From assembly GCA_026826555.1 (NCBI GenBank), contig JAKSZT010037198.1, forward strand, positions 6,805,775 through 6,869,774: a stretch of DNA of 64,000 bases. Reading direction: 5' to 3'. The translations under genes and the position numbers were made by a program. This stretch comes from Tolypeutes matacus. Its lineage: Eukaryota; Chordata; Mammalia; Cingulata; Chlamyphoridae. The notes beneath the pieces are model-generated. The model had not been told where the DNA came from, made no database searches, and was given only the letters and a program-made list of their open reading frames with translations. Shown here piece after piece: positions 12,201-22,595 of the stretch (its first letter is position 1; the number at the start of each line of letters is the position of its first letter).

Positions 12201-15200
12201 TGGGTTTCCAGGGGGTGGACCCTCGTCCCCAACATACCCTTTCTGGTTCTTACGCAGATCTATGGCTATGATGAACTCCAGATGCTCCAGTCACGGCTGC
12301 CAATGGTGAGTGGGGTGTGGCATGGTGGGGACAGCAGGGAGCCAGGCTCCTTTACATGTCTCTGCTCTCTTGGCCTCGATTACCACCCTGTCTCACCCTG
12401 AAGATACATGACCTAAGGCCTCCTCAGCACCACCACTTCAAAACTGCTTCCTTTGGTGGTTGTGTCTGGTGAGACCATAGCTTGTACCTGTGAGTGTGCT
12501 GTGTTTGCTCGTGGGGAACATGAAGGCCACTGGGACGTGTGGCCCAAGGAGGCAGCTTTCTCCCTACTAATTGCAAGTGGGGGCCTTTTCGGTTTTTAGA
12601 AAAACAATATGACTCCAGACATGGGGCTTCCTTCCATACCCTGGAGTTTTATAAAGTCTTTCTCATCCTCAAAGTGCCATTCAGTGTCTTTGAGTTATGG
12701 GATGGCCATTGCACTTGCCATGACAGCATTACTTCTCTGCTTGGTGAGTAGCTGGAGCAGACAGGCTTCAAGGGCCCTCCTGGGTCCAGCCTCCCATAGC
12801 TGTTTGCAGGAAAGCTCGCCCCTCCCTCCCTCAGGCTGTCTCTGTGGATGTGGTCTTTCCTGTTCCCAGAAGAAGAGGCTCTCTTCCCAGTGAGGTGTTG
12901 CCTGTCCTATCTACCTCAGGTTCCCAGTTGGTGCTTCCCCTTCCTGTGCCTGGCCACAAAGAGCTCGAGGAACTGCAGGCATCAGCTGGTTTCAGCCTGG
13001 ACCACTTCTTAGGCACAGTGGCTGAATATCTTTTCTCTCCGGATCTTTTCCACCTTCTGGAAGTATCTCCAGAATCAGAGTCTGGTTGCTGGGCGGCTCA
13101 TCTCCCTTGTGCACACCAGCAGCTGTGGGTTGAGAGTCTGCTGGAACCTCCAGCTGCTACCCACATCCCAGGAGGGTCCAGAAAGGTTTTTGCTAAAGAT
13201 GTTGAAGACGTGATGGCAGATCTCCAGGGTGGTCAAAAGAACTTAGGGTCTGGTGATGCCTTGGACCTTAGGGCTTTGTGGGGGAAGAGGAAATGGCCTT
13301 GGTCCCCTCAGATACTCATGAGCAAACCAACCAGCCATCTGGCCCAGGAGTCTCAGGGTATCAGAGGTTGGAGTGCAAGAGGTGGTGCTAAGTGAGTCTC
13401 TGCGCCTGGGGCTGGGCAGGCCCACAGGAGCAGCCAGAGGCACTGTGGGATCCCAGCCCTGAGAGTCATCCTACTCATAGACTCTACATTTATTCCTAGG
13501 ACTCACTTTCCTGTAAGCATTTGTAACTTAGAAGAAATCCCCTCTGAGCCCCCCTTTTGAGATACCCTGCTTTTCGTTTTTCCTCTGGTCTTTTATTAGC
13601 CTCTGGGACCTTTGGATCTTTTTTTTTTTTTTTTAAGATTTATTTATTTATCTCTTTCCACCCCCTCGTTTGCACTTGCTCTGTTTATCTTCTTTTCTTT
13701 CTTTAGGAGGCACCAGGAACTGAACCTGGGACCTCTGATGTGGGAGGGAAGCACCTAATCACTTAAGCCATCTCCATTCCCTGCTTTGTTCTCTCTCTCT
13801 CGTTATGTGTTTTGTTTTTTTTTTTTTTGTTTTTTTTTTTAAGATTTTTATTTATTTATTCATTTATCCCCCCCTTGCTGCTTGTGCTCGCTGGGTCAGC
13901 CAACCACGCCGTGCGGGCGTGCCTGCCTTCACCAGGAGGCCCCGGGAACCGAACCCGGGGCCTCCCATATGGCAAACGGGAGCCCCACTGATTGAGCCAC
14001 AGCCGCTTCCTTCGTTATGTTCTTTCTCCTGTGTCTCTTGTTGTGTCTGCTTGCCATGCCTGCCTGTCACATCAGCTCACTGTCTTGCCTGTCTTCTTCA
14101 GGAGGCACTGGGAACCTCTGCTCCCTGCTTTGTTGTGTGTCTCATCATGTTTTTCTTCTTGTGTGTCTTGTTGCATCATCTTGTGTCAGCTTGCTGCGCC
14201 TGCCCGTTGTGCCAGCTTGCTGTCTTCTTTAGAGAAAGCACCGGGAACTGAACCCATGTGGTAGGCAGAAGCTTAGTCGCTTGAGCCACATCCACTTCCC
14301 CTTTGAATCATCTTATCCTCAAAGGACTCCCTTTTCTGGGCTTTCCCTTCGCCTGCCCCCAATTCTGTTCCTGCTAGCTCTGTTCTTTCCCAATCTTACC
14401 TCCTTCTGGGGCTCTGGGCTGAGATGATGCTATGGGCTTTCCTGGAGGTTACCTGGAGATAGAGCCGAAGGAGGGTGTAAGAATCATTACCACCCAGGGT
14501 GCGTCCCATCTGGTTGTGACCAGATGCTGCTGATCACGGATCTATGTCAGCAGAAGGGCTGAGGCAGGTGTATATGGCCAGGGTTGCCAAAGCCCTAGGT
14601 GGTGAATCAGGGTCAGGACAAACCTCCCCTTCTCCACAGAGCTTTACTACATTTTCCTTGTCTCCACACTGTGTTGTTTCTGTCATATTTCCCACTGGTC
14701 CTTTGCAGATCCCCCATTGGCTGAGCAGAATGGGAGGTGAGAGTCTCTCAGCTGGTTCAGGGCGCAATGCCTGAGGTCCTGCTTGCACCCGTGCCTACCA
14801 GGCATTGGGCTGCCCACCTTCCCGCTGCCCGAATTAACTTTGTCCCATTTTAAGCACTTGAGGCACCTCCTCCTGCTGACTCCTTTTCAGGCTTATCCTG
14901 TTCACTCACCTGTCTTACCTACTCTTTAGCATCTTTCTCATGCACAAGCCAGTGAAGTCAGTTAAGCCTGCAACATTCACAACCATCCATCTGTGGTGTA
15001 AAGGATGTGAGATTGGGCTTCCACTGGCTCTGCCTAGCAGGCACTGCAGTGTTGGTCAGTTTGTCTACATGCTAGCCGGTCAAACAGGGTGGCCATGTTG
15101 CACAACTCGATGGACACTCATTTGAATTCTCTGGGAGTGTTGCCCTCTGGAGGTGTGCATATGATGTCCACACAGTAGCCTGCCCCCAGCAGTATGGCAT

Positions 15201-17035
15201 TTCCTGTACCCCCTGCTGGGTCTGCTCTCTTTTGGGTGTGGTGAAGCCATTCTGCTGATTGTCGCCCTGGTCTCTCCTAGGATTACTACGGAATTCCCTT
15301 TGCTACACCCACAGCCCTTGCCAGCCGAGATGGAAGCCTAGCTAATAATCCGTATTCAGGTTTGTCTGTTCAGTGGGTGAGGCCTGGGTGGGCATGGAAC
15401 TGGCCTACAGCTAATCCCAGGAGCCTGGAAAGCAGCACAGAGGGCCTAAGAAGCCTTTTAGCTTCCCACTGTTGAGCTGGCAGCCAGACTTGTTGCTGTT
15501 TGCAGGAGCCAGTCTGGCCTTTCCCTGATTGGATCAGTGGACATTGACTGGATTCAGTGCTGCTCTTCTCCTAGGTGATGTCACCAAGTTTGGCCGAGGT
15601 GACTCTGCATCCCCTGCGCCCCCCACCACACTGGCTCAGCCACAGCAGAGCCAATCTCAGACCCATCACACGGCCCAGCAGCCCTTCCTGAATCCTGCGC
15701 TGCCACCTGGCTATAGCTACACTGGCCTCCCCTACTACACAGGCGTGCCCAGTGCCTTCCAGTATGGGCCCACCATGTTTGTGAGTATTGGTGGACAGTG
15801 CTCTTCCCCCTGTCCTTGGGGCACTAGAAGGTTGAAACCTGGGGCCTTTGTTCCAGCTCCTCAGAGCAAAGCAGGGAAGGTCCTAACCCCACTCTGGTCT
15901 TCAGTATTTGTATGGGCTGGGGGTAAGGTTACTTTCCCCAGCTGCATTTCCATCCAGAATATGTTGCACATGTGAACCCATGAGTCCCCTGTGGCTGTGG
16001 GTTTACCTCCCACTTCCTGAGGCTGCACCACCCTGCCTCGTTCCTACACTAATGCCTTACCTGCTGGCCCCACCAGGTCCCTCCAGCCTCAGCCAAGCAG
16101 CACGGTGTGAACCTCAGCACCCCGACCCCCCCTTTCCAGCAGGCAGGTGGTTACGGCCAGCACAGCTACAGCACAGGTGAGGGCTGCTCCCCGCAGTGAG
16201 AGACCCGCGATAGGGCAGGCTAGCCTGGCTCACACGTGCCTCTTGTACCTTGCCCTACTAGGTTACGACGACCTGACCCAAGGTACAGCAGCTGGAGACT
16301 ACACCAAGGGGGGCTATAGTGGATCACCACAGGCACAAAACAAGTCTGCAGGTTCTGGGCCTGGCAAAGGTAGCGTCCACCCCTCCTTTCCAGGATTAAG
16401 GCCTTAATTGTCTCCTACTCTGACTTCCTCTTGGACAAGGCTACCCGAGTGCCCCTGGAGGTGGGAGGCTGGAGCTGGGACCAACTTTTGTGGGGAACAA
16501 CTGCTTTTCCTCCTAGGAGTATCAGTGTCTTCAAGCACTCCTGGCCTACCTGATATGACTGGATCTGTCTACAACAAGACTCAGGTGAGGGAGGCCAAAG
16601 ATGGACGGGTAGATTGGTGGGAGGTGTAGTCCAGTGCCCTCACCATTGTCCTTTGTCCTGCAGACTTTTGACAAGCAGGGATTTCATGCAGGGACGCCTC
16701 CGCCATTCAGCCTGCCCTCTGCCTTGGGCTCCACAGGGCCCCTGGCCCCTGGAGCAGCCCCTGGCTATGTGCCCCCACCCTTTTTGCACATCCTGCCCGC
16801 CCACCAGCAGCCTCATTCACAGCTGCTGCACCACCACCTTCCACAGGATGCCCAGGTGAGCCCAGTGCCGGAGGTCCCCACCCTGCTATGGGCCCAGGGC
16901 TCTGCTCCAGCTTTGACAGCCTTCTCTCCTCCTCCTCAGAGTGGCTCGGGTCAGCGCAGCCAGCCCAGCTCCCTGCAGCCCAAGACTCAAGCCTCCAAAC
17001 CCGCCTACGGCAACTCTCCATACTGGACAAACTGA
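3183..17035 (+). CDS. UBAP2: UBAP2, 3' half (13 coding exons, spliced)
   Basis: Ubiquitin-associated protein 2, the paralogue of UBAP2L, a cytoplasmic RNA-binding and stress-granule family; the N-terminal UBA and RGG regions lie upstream of the window. Exons seen: 3183-3222, 6001-6184, 6967-7036, 10926-11121, 11839-11930, 12258-12305, 15281-15359, 15575-15780, 16077-16176, 16262-16369, 16517-16584, 16664-16855 and 16940-17035. Every junction has AG/GT sites, the phases match throughout, and the 1479 nt give 492 codons plus stop. The product is low complexity: Ser/Thr-rich first, then Pro/Gln/Tyr/Gly-rich with GYDELQMLQSRLPM, SGDVTKFGRGD, FQYGPTMF, HILPAHQQPHSQLLHHH and a C-terminal YGNSPYWTN. 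The assignment rests on recalled family sequence and on convergence with UBE2R2. UBAP2L is the alternative and is disfavoured by synteny. The frame is intact and shows no sign of decay. Confidence 0.93.
3539..3598 (+). repeat. 32-bp tandem duplication
   Basis: Two direct copies of CCTGGTCAG(T/A)CTCACTCC followed by AAGTGAAG, starting at 3539 and 3571, one mismatch over 26 bp. No gene function is evident. Confidence 0.85.
4470..4547 (+). ncRNA. Box C/D snoRNA, SNORD121-like, intronic in UBAP2
   Basis: This is a 78-nt C/D architecture in the intron between 3222 and 6001, in host orientation. A terminal stem pairs GGGAAAGAC (4470-4478) with GTCTTTTCC (4539-4547), nine pairs including one G-U. 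Box C is ATGATGT at 4480-4486, one base off RTGATGA. An internal CTGA at 4506-4509 fits box D', and CTGA at 4535-4538 fits box D. Box C' is degenerate. Such RNAs guide 2'-O-methylation in the nucleolus: the base paired five nucleotides upstream of D' would be a G and of D an A in the target. Human UBAP2 introns are known to carry SNORD121A and SNORD121B. I infer orthology from host and position; I did not align them. Confidence 0.8.
5060..5720. mobile_element. Ancient L1 3' UTR fragment
   Basis: TTTTATTGAGATATATTCAC, CACAGAGTTGTACATTCATC, CATTTTCATCACCCCAG and TATAAATGGAGTCAAACAAT occur in the order known from old mammalian L1 3' regions. It is diverged and non-coding. Confidence 0.65.
6001..6184 (+). 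CDS. UBAP2: UBAP2 exon (184 nt, Ser/Thr/Pro-rich)
   Basis: The acceptor is TTTCTTGCAG and the donor GTATGG. The exon encodes a Ser/Thr/Pro-rich segment from TSSVQAPKTTDPPS to LSSSPLSQLS and ends two bases into a serine codon that the next exon completes. Confidence 0.9.
6967..7036 (+). CDS. UBAP2: UBAP2 exon (70 nt)
   Basis: The acceptor is GTCTTCCAG and the donor GTAAGT. The exon encodes SLSSHQSSLSSAHTALSSS and then TPHT, ending in phase 0, which matches the phase-0 start of the exon at 10926. Confidence 0.9.
7718..7951 (+). mobile_element. DAS-type SINE with damaged box B
   Basis: Head GGGAAGCGGCTGTGGCTCAA, long body with CAGCAAATGGGCACAGC, tail ATAAATAAATAAAG and poly(A). TSD AAGAGTCA(T/C)(G/A)TTT at 7704-7716 and 7951-7964. 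The GGGTTCGGTTCCCGGGGCC hairpin is replaced by GACCGAACCCGGGGCC, so box B is broken. Confidence 0.92.
8990..9690. mobile_element. Ancient L1-derived segment
   Basis: The ordered landmarks CTACCATATTACATTATTTA, GTGGAATTGCTTGGCATTC, AATTGCCCTGCATAGTG and TTCCCCACAGCCTCCTCAAA match the 3' region of old mammalian L1 families. It is heavily diverged and carries no open frame. Confidence 0.55.
10926..11121 (+). CDS. UBAP2: UBAP2 exon (196 nt)
   Basis: The acceptor is TTTTGCCAG and the donor GTATATG. The exon encodes HASVESTPSLQSSATFSTAA followed by further Ser/Ala/Thr-rich sequence to RAAPLVTS, plus one base of the next Gly codon. It is the longest low-complexity Ser-rich exon seen here. Confidence 0.92.
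11839..11930 (+). CDS. UBAP2: UBAP2 exon (92 nt)
   Basis: The acceptor is CCTTTGCAG and the donor GTGAGC. The exon encodes KAPPNLPQGVPPLLHNQYLV and then GPGGLLPAYP, a motif shared by UBAP2 and UBAP2L. The open frame runs on into the intron in both directions, so splice sites, not ORF ends, set the boundaries. Confidence 0.94.
12258..12305 (+). CDS. UBAP2: UBAP2 exon (48 nt, symmetric)
   Basis: The acceptor is TTACGCAG and the donor GTGAGT. The exon encodes exactly 16 codons, IYGYDELQMLQSRLPM. Both ends are phase 0, so skipping it would keep the frame. Confidence 0.94.
13619..13781 (-). mobile_element. tRNA-derived SINE, old copy
   Basis: On the minus strand: a diverged head (GGAATGGAGATGGCTTAAGT), box B CCCAGGTTCAGTTCC, CATTAAATAAAT-like tail and a 16-base A run. 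It abuts the next SINE. Confidence 0.75.
13782..14301 (-). mobile_element. Older SINE block split by a younger SINE
   Basis: A minus-strand head GGAAGTGGATGTGGCTCAAG ends near 14301. The body repeats GGCACAACGGGCAGGCGCAG and a second box-B-like segment near 14095-14125. The younger copy at 13809-14010 interrupts it. Confidence 0.65.
13809..14010 (-). mobile_element. DAS-type SINE nested in an older SINE
   Basis: A young full-length copy with intact GGTTCGGTTCCCGGGGCC and poly(A). TSD TCGTTATGT at 13800-13808 and 14012-14020. Confidence 0.88.
15281..15359 (+). CDS. UBAP2: UBAP2 exon (79 nt)
   Basis: The acceptor is TCTCTCCTAG and the donor GTTTGT. The exon encodes DYYGIPFATPTALASRDGSL and then ANNPYS, plus one base of a Gly codon. 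Confidence 0.93.
15575..15780 (+). CDS. UBAP2: UBAP2 exon (206 nt, Gln/Tyr/Pro-rich)
   Basis: The acceptor is TTCTCCTAG and the donor GTGAGT. The exon encodes DVTKFGRGDSASPAPP, a Gln/Ser/His stretch, and a Tyr/Gly/Pro stretch ending FQYGPTMF. This composition is prion-like, as is typical of the UBAP2/UBAP2L C-terminal half. Confidence 0.94.
16077..16176 (+). CDS. UBAP2: UBAP2 exon (100 nt)
   Basis: The acceptor is GGCCCCACCAG and the donor GTGAGG. The exon encodes VPPASAKQHGVNLSTPTPPF and then QQAGGYGQHSYST, plus one base of Gly. Confidence 0.93.
16262..16369 (+). CDS. UBAP2: UBAP2 exon (108 nt)
   Basis: The acceptor is GCCCTACTAG and the donor GTAGCG. The exon encodes YDDLTQGTAAGDYTKGGYSG and then SPQAQNKSAGSGPGK. 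It is separated from the previous exon by an intron of only 85 bp. Confidence 0.93.
16517..16584 (+). CDS. UBAP2: UBAP2 exon (68 nt)
   Basis: The acceptor is TTCCTCCTAG and the donor GTGAGG. The exon encodes VSVSSSTPGLPDMTGSVYNK and then TQ. Confidence 0.93.
16664..16855 (+). CDS. UBAP2: UBAP2 exon (192 nt, symmetric)
   Basis: The acceptor is TTGTCCTGCAG and the donor GTGAGC. The exon encodes TFDKQGFHAGTPPPFSLPSA, continuing through HILPAHQQPHSQLLHHHLP to QDAQ. It is 64 whole codons, phase 0 at both ends, and His/Gln/Pro-rich. Confidence 0.94.
16940..17035 (+). CDS. UBAP2: UBAP2 terminal coding exon
   Basis: The acceptor is TCCTCCTCAG. The exon encodes SGSGQRSQPSSLQPKTQASK and then PAYGNSPYWTN, ending at TGA 17033-17035. 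It continues directly into the 3'UTR. Confidence 0.94.
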   Translation, partial: SGSGQRSQPSSLQPKTQASKPAYGNSPYWTN

Positions 17036-17870
17036 ACCCAAAAGAGAGGGGTGGGCTGTGGCAGGGCTTTCCCTGGGCAGGAGAGAACATACAGAACCCA
17101 TTTCTGGGAGTCCAAGGCCGATTTCTTAGAATCCCTGAGACGTTAAACTGTGTCATCTGAGCCTCTGTGGAGAGTCTTGGGCTCCAGGCAGGCCTTTGTA
17201 TGTAATGTATTTATGTATGTAATTGTAAATGTGATGGAAGCCTTGGAGGCATGGGGGTGGGGCTTCAAGGCCTGCTTTCCATTCTCAAGCCCCTTCTTAC
17301 TGTAGCAAAATGAGCCCCCCTTCCCTTGCTCTCAGGCCTTCCACCTAGCTATAGCCCCCTTGCCCTGGCTGCCTGCATTGAGGTAGTTTGGGTGTTGGGG
17401 TCAGGTACCAATGAAGAATCACGACTATCTCACTCCTTTGTAAACCATTTTTCTTAATCCTGTGTAATTAATTTACAACCCCCCCACCTTTTTTTTTTTT
17501 TTTTTTTTTTTTAAGAAACTGGTCTTTTTGTCATTTGTCATTTTCTTCCTCCTGCCAAATCTTGATCTGGGAACAGCAGAGATGTCCCCCTGGCCCCATG
17601 TAACCCTGGGCACCTGTTTGTCTTGTGCAGCAGGGGCTTCTGCTTCTGGTCCCCAGTCTTGTCCCCTTTTGAAGGGGAGCTGGCCATTTAAAAAATAATT
17701 TGAACTTCGGCTCAGATGCTTAGCCAGTCAGCTCTCCTTCAAAAATAATGAACATGTCTTCAAGCAAAGGCTCCTCTATGCCAGTTGTCCTGAACCAGGT
17801 GGGCTACCGTTTCAGGGGTTTTCTCTTTTGCCCCAAGTCCACCTAATAAAGTTCTGAGAGCATGCATGGT
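17036..17870 (+). other. UBAP2: UBAP2 3' untranslated region
   Basis: About 830 bp of non-coding terminal exon from the stop codon to the expected cleavage zone. It includes a long T run near 17490-17512. The end is set by the AATAAA at 17845 and a following GT-rich stretch. Confidence 0.8.
17845..17850 (+). terminator. UBAP2: UBAP2 polyadenylation signal
   Basis: A canonical AATAAA, followed 20-40 bp later by GGTCTCTGCGTGTTGTG, a good GU-rich downstream element. Cleavage is expected near 17862-17875. Confidence 0.85.
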
Positions 17871-19389
17871 CTCTGCGTGTTGTGACTAAGGGATAGCTTA
17901 GGGCAGGGACATCGTCACTGTGACTACAGGCACCAAGTCCTGAAGTCGAGGTCCTGTCAGACAACAGGCTTGCGGGTTCTACTATTCCCTTCTTTCCTGG
18001 GCCCGGCCCTACAGCCCTACCCAGGCAATGTCCAGGGAGTGAAAAGGCAAATGGTAGGGCTGAAAAGACAGCTCAGCCTCCAGCTTTATCAATTAACAGA
18101 TGTATTCCTACACCAGTTACAACATGTAGAAATAGGATAATCACACACAGGGCCAGGCCATGTCTACAGAAACACCAGGGCAGGGTAATTTCTTTCCAAA
18201 CCTTAACTGACTTTAAAATCTGGAGCAAAACCAAGAATTGAGAACAGGGTTCTAGGCCTGAGGGAGACTAAGTGTTAACAGGCTCAGTGCTTCCCTGGTA
18301 AGCCAGTCTTATCTTTTGCTCCCCGTCAACCACATAGTCTTGACTGGCTGTGAAGGGCTGTTGTGGAACACTTGAGTTTTGAGGTGTAAGCTGAATCTGT
18401 TCCACAAAGTCCCAGCCCACTATTCACCCAGAGGTCAGGATTCTAACCACCCCTGGGGTAGTTGAGCTGCTCCTGTATGCTTCCAGGCCACTAGTCAGGA
18501 GCCAGGAGCATGAACTATCCCTGCCTGTCAGGCAGAAGGCAGATCGCCCCAAATATGGCCCACCTGTGCTCCAGCCTGGTGGGCAGCTCAGGGCGTTGCT
18601 CAAGTGTTACAGCGTCTCTTTTCAATCCTAAAAAACAGTATCAGACCAGGCTGAGTGAATAAAATGAGTGTTGCTTACAATTTCGGTACTGGTCCAACTG
18701 GCATGCCAGAACCAGCCTGGGGTCATAGGCTTTACCTTTTCTTCTTCTGGCCTCTAAAATCTGGAGCAGTGGTCATTTTCATCAGTTGTTGGGGCATGTA
18801 CTGCTGTTAACCCACAGCTCGAGATCCTGGCTAGAAAAAAAACAGTGTCCACAACTGACGCTATATAGAGACTTATTAAACAATGTGATGTCTTGATCCC
18901 TGCTGTTAGCAGCAGGATGACAAATGACAGTGAAACAAAAAGCTTTCCTAAGCATTGCCATCCCTTCACCAAACTACTGGTATTGGCAGACTGGGTCCTA
19001 TTTCAGAATTACTAAAAAGACTGTGTCTTTAAGAACCTTCTTTAAAAGCTAGTGGGGCTGGGGAACGGATGAGGCTCAGTGGCTGAGGGCCTGCTTCCCA
19101 TGTAAGGAGTCCTAGGTTCACTTCCCAATACATACATACATACATAGTGTTTTAAAAAAAAAAAAAAAAAAAAACTAGTGGGGATTGGGGATAGTTATTT
19201 TCCAGGGAGGTAAGTGAGCTGGGCAAGATTCTATAAAAAGCAGGTCAGTGAGTTTCTTTTTTTGGTTTTAATTCTTCAGCTGAGTCCTGGGTATAACCCA
19301 CAAGGTAACAGCAAAAATATTCAGAGACCACCTTTAGTTTTCACTTAACACAAGGAAAAAAAGAAGAGTGTCATCCCATGGGGAAAGAG
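17871..19389. other. Convergent intergenic gap UBAP2/UBE2R2
   Basis: About 1.5 kb between the two inferred cleavage sites. Apart from one short SINE (19057-19172) I see no gene, RNA or repeat structure. A minus-strand transcript that failed to stop at 19405 would run antisense into the UBAP2 3'UTR. Confidence 0.6.
19057..19172 (+). mobile_element. Short tRNA SINE in the convergent gap
   Basis: Head GGGGAACGGATGAGGCTCAG, CATACATACATA linker and a long A run. TSD AA(G/A)CTAGTGGGG on both sides. Confidence 0.85.
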
Positions 19390-19404
19390 CAATACAGGTA
19401 TATT

Positions 19405-19410
19405 TTTATT
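19405..19410 (-). terminator. UBE2R2: UBE2R2 distal polyadenylation signal (candidate)
   Basis: AATAAA read on the minus strand, with a U-rich then CTTGTGTT-containing stretch downstream (plus 19330-19380). It fits a long 3'UTR of about 3.2 kb. Confidence 0.55.
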
Positions 19411-21779
19411 TCACATTTCATTAGTAGACAGATGGGCAGAAAAAGACAAAATAAACCACTAAAGAGGAAGTCAACACAAAATGCATCAGATAATCCTTTC
19501 TCATAAGTTAAACTGAAGAAAATCTACATTTTCAGCTAAGAAAACTATTAAAGTCAGGTGTGTCCTGCTGGTTTCAGAATAGTTGAAAAATTGCATCTGA
19601 ATCTTTTAGTTGTAAATGTAAACCTTGTTGATCAGGATGGGGGGAGGGGAGGAGAGGTCATTTTCAGTGGAGAAGTACACATTTTACCCTTCAATCTCTT
19701 ATTGTATATGCCCCAAACAAAAGGAAACCAGCAAGTAAAGAAGCAAATAGTTACCAAGGAAGGGGAATGAAGGGACTACAAAAAACTTTGGCTAACAGAA
19801 AAGAACTCTGGAATGATGTGATATAGAATGGGAAGCGGGGGGGGGGGGGGCACGACTTTGAGGGAAGCAACAATGGAATCATGATATTGTCTCCACCCAG
19901 CCTCAAAATACACAGAACTGACAAGCATCCAGTGAGGCCTCAATTAGACTCAAAGGAAGGCTAAACTTTTTTTGAGTTCATGGCAACACTAAGTAATCAC
20001 AATTGTACACTCAAGGTTCTGGCCTGAGCCTGAGACCCCCACTTCCAAAAAGAAAAGAAAAAAAATTTCGTAAGCTTCCCCCCGCCACAGAATGTGTTCT
20101 CAGGGATAGCACTTTGAAACTAACAACTGGGTTTTGTAAGTCAGGCTGGGCTAGCAGAATGTCTACCTGCTAGCAAATAACACACCTCTGTCTTTTCTGG
20201 AACTGATTGTGCTCTCTAATCTCTAACAATAACACCCACAGGGCTGAGAGGCATGACCTCCACCTGGCTCTCTGGCTCCCTGAGTCAACACACAACAGAG
20301 GCCAATGGCATGGTGGGATAGGGCAAGCAGCACAGCACTTCCCACAAGGCATAGGTACCCAGCAGGAAGGGAAAAGAAAGGCTTCATATTAGGGCTCTTG
20401 AGATGGTTGAGACCAAGCTAAACCGGGGGTGGGGGGTGGGGGTGAGTTATCAGGGTATTGCAAAAGGTTTGGCTCCAGAAGATTTGCAGGTTATCTGGAA
20501 GCATCACTTAAGTGTGAGGAGTAAAAAGCTAATTCCAAATTCCTCCTGAGAGTTTGCAGTCAGGGAACTTTGAACATTTTGTCACAAAGAGCTCCTCTGT
20601 TCCTAAATCTAGTAAGAATTGCTAGATTCAGGGTTCAAGTAGTGGCCCTGGCCCAATGGGGATAGGTCATTATAGCTGCTGGGACCAGACTTAGCAATGT
20701 CCTATAAGAACTATCACGCTTTAAACATTCCCACTTAACTAATACCAGACCAAACTTCACAAGCCAGAGAGGGCTGCTGGGGGAAAGTGAGCAAATGTTT
20801 GGAGAGTTTGAAGAGCCAATGAAAACCCTGAGATCAGAAAGGAAGGAGGAGAAGCTAAGGAAGCATCACCCACCCTGACCTTCTAAGAAGGCCCCCCCTA
20901 CCTCTGTCCTTCATCAGCCCTTTCTGAGCTACAATCAGGAACAAAAGGAGTTGATACTAGTGTCCAGGGATCTGGAGGAGAACTGTAATCAGTCCTTGCT
21001 GTATTTTCCCTCAAATGTGATTTTACACTATAGGGGCTTTCCCCACTGAAAGAACCCTGCCCTCCTATGACCTTCCCCACCACAAAAACAAAAATCACCT
21101 GCAAGTTCTGAAGTCCCTGGTTGGTGAAGGCTGCCGGATCTCAGTATTGACTGAAACAACACATGATTGAGATCTGGGAAATCAAAGGTGCAACAATTGC
21201 ACAGCAGGAAGATCTAGTTTTGCCTGTCTCAGACACTGCCTGCAGCCAACTCCCTCGACTCATGAGACAAACGAGTCCAGGGTAAGCTCAATGCATAACT
21301 TCTGCTTGCATCCCACAGCCAAAGCACATTGAAAGGGGAGGAAAACCCGGGTCATAACCAATGAGGGAAGCAAGAACAGGTCACTCGAGTCTCACATCCA
21401 CATGTATCACTATCAGTAAAAGCAGCTCAATGAAAACCAAAATCTTAACACATGCACCTAGGATTAATACTGAGTAAAAATGGCTACTTAAAAAAAAAAA
21501 AATCCTCAGCATGAGTATCTTTGAGGAGAAGGTCACGTTAAGTATATAAAACAGCTGTTTCCTTTCCCAACAGTGGTCAGTCACCAGTAGTTTAAACTTT
21601 TTTCCCCAGCAGCATCAACCAAAAATGACAGTGATTTTTAACTCTTTGTTCCCATCACTAAAAATCCACACACACTATTCCCGCTTCTTCCCCACCCTCC
21701 CACTCCCTGGGGAAAAAAATAACCCTGCCTTTAAAATAAGTAGCAACCCAAGTGCTCAGTTCTATGTAAAGTATGGATA

Positions 21780-21785
21780 TTTATT
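21780..21785 (-). terminator. UBE2R2: Possible proximal poly(A) signal of UBE2R2
   Basis: A second AATAAA on the minus strand, about 810 bp after the stop codon. It may give a short-UTR isoform; usage cannot be judged from sequence. Confidence 0.35.
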
Positions 21786-22595
21786 TCAGGCTTTAAAATC
21801 CAATTGATTTCAATAACAAAATCTGACTTCTCAGAGTAGCTGACGCCTCCACGTTAGGATGCTTTCAGGAAGGCTGAAGGAGCTTTGGGCCCTCAGGAAC
21901 ACACTTCATCCGGCTTAGCACAGTCCCTGACACCCACTATACCAGCCTTAGGAAGAAAAAGAAACAAAATTCACCACCAAGGGGCTGAGCCAACCAATGC
22001 GCACACACTAATGTTGAAAATGAGCAACTAAACCTTGGCGATTCTTTTTTTTTTTTTTTTAAGTTTGTTTTGTGGGATTTTATGGTTTTTTATTGTTTTT
22101 GGGTTTTTTTTTTTTTCCTTGTTTTCTTTTGCTACCCAGTATATGCAGCACTTGTGAACTCCCAATGGGTTCCCAGCTTTAAATACATGAAACGTCTTGA
22201 TGAAAGACTATTTAATTCTTCAGGATTCTAAAAACAGACCAAACGTGTTTTGCTGTGAACACTCTGTAGAGACGAAGTGAGGCGGGAGTTTTGGGTGGTT
22301 GGTTTTTTTGTTTTGTTGTGTTTTAAAAAAAAAAAAAAAAAAAAGAATCAATGCAGTGATGGAAGGGTAAAGAATGCAAGAATTCAGACATTCTGTGGAG
22401 GGTTACTTTCTCTCCATTAAGAGGTCCATAAAAAGGAGCAAACTGAGATCCATAAGGGGAGTCAGCAGGAGCCGTGTTTGTTTTCCCCACCCCCTGTAAA
22501 TAGGTTTTTGCTGAGGGGCCACTGCTAGGTCCCCACTTGCTCCCCTCCCTTTGGCCTGAGACGGCAGGGCAGTACAGGGGCATTGAAGGAACATG

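Larger units (their letters stand above)
12306..15280 (+). other. UBAP2 intron, GC-rich, with SINE cluster
   Basis: A GC-rich intron. It holds a 183-codon chance-length open frame (12844-13395), which lacks splice or homology support, and the nested SINE cluster 13619-14301. Nothing else is recognised. Confidence 0.6.
19390..22595 (-). other. UBE2R2: UBE2R2 3' untranslated region (inferred extent)
   Basis: About 3.2 kb without coding exons between the TGA and the distal AATAAA on the minus strand. It holds a 13-base G run near 19840, an A/T-rich block at 22040-22125 and a 20-base A run at 22325. No SINE or L1 interrupts it, unlike the introns beside it, which is what one expects of transcribed and constrained UTR. 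The end is inferred from the poly(A) signal only. Confidence 0.6.

Noticed and set aside
3183..17035. UBAP2L as the identity of the + strand gene
   Set aside because: The paralogues share much of this region, but the convergent neighbour is UBE2R2, which flanks UBAP2, not UBAP2L.
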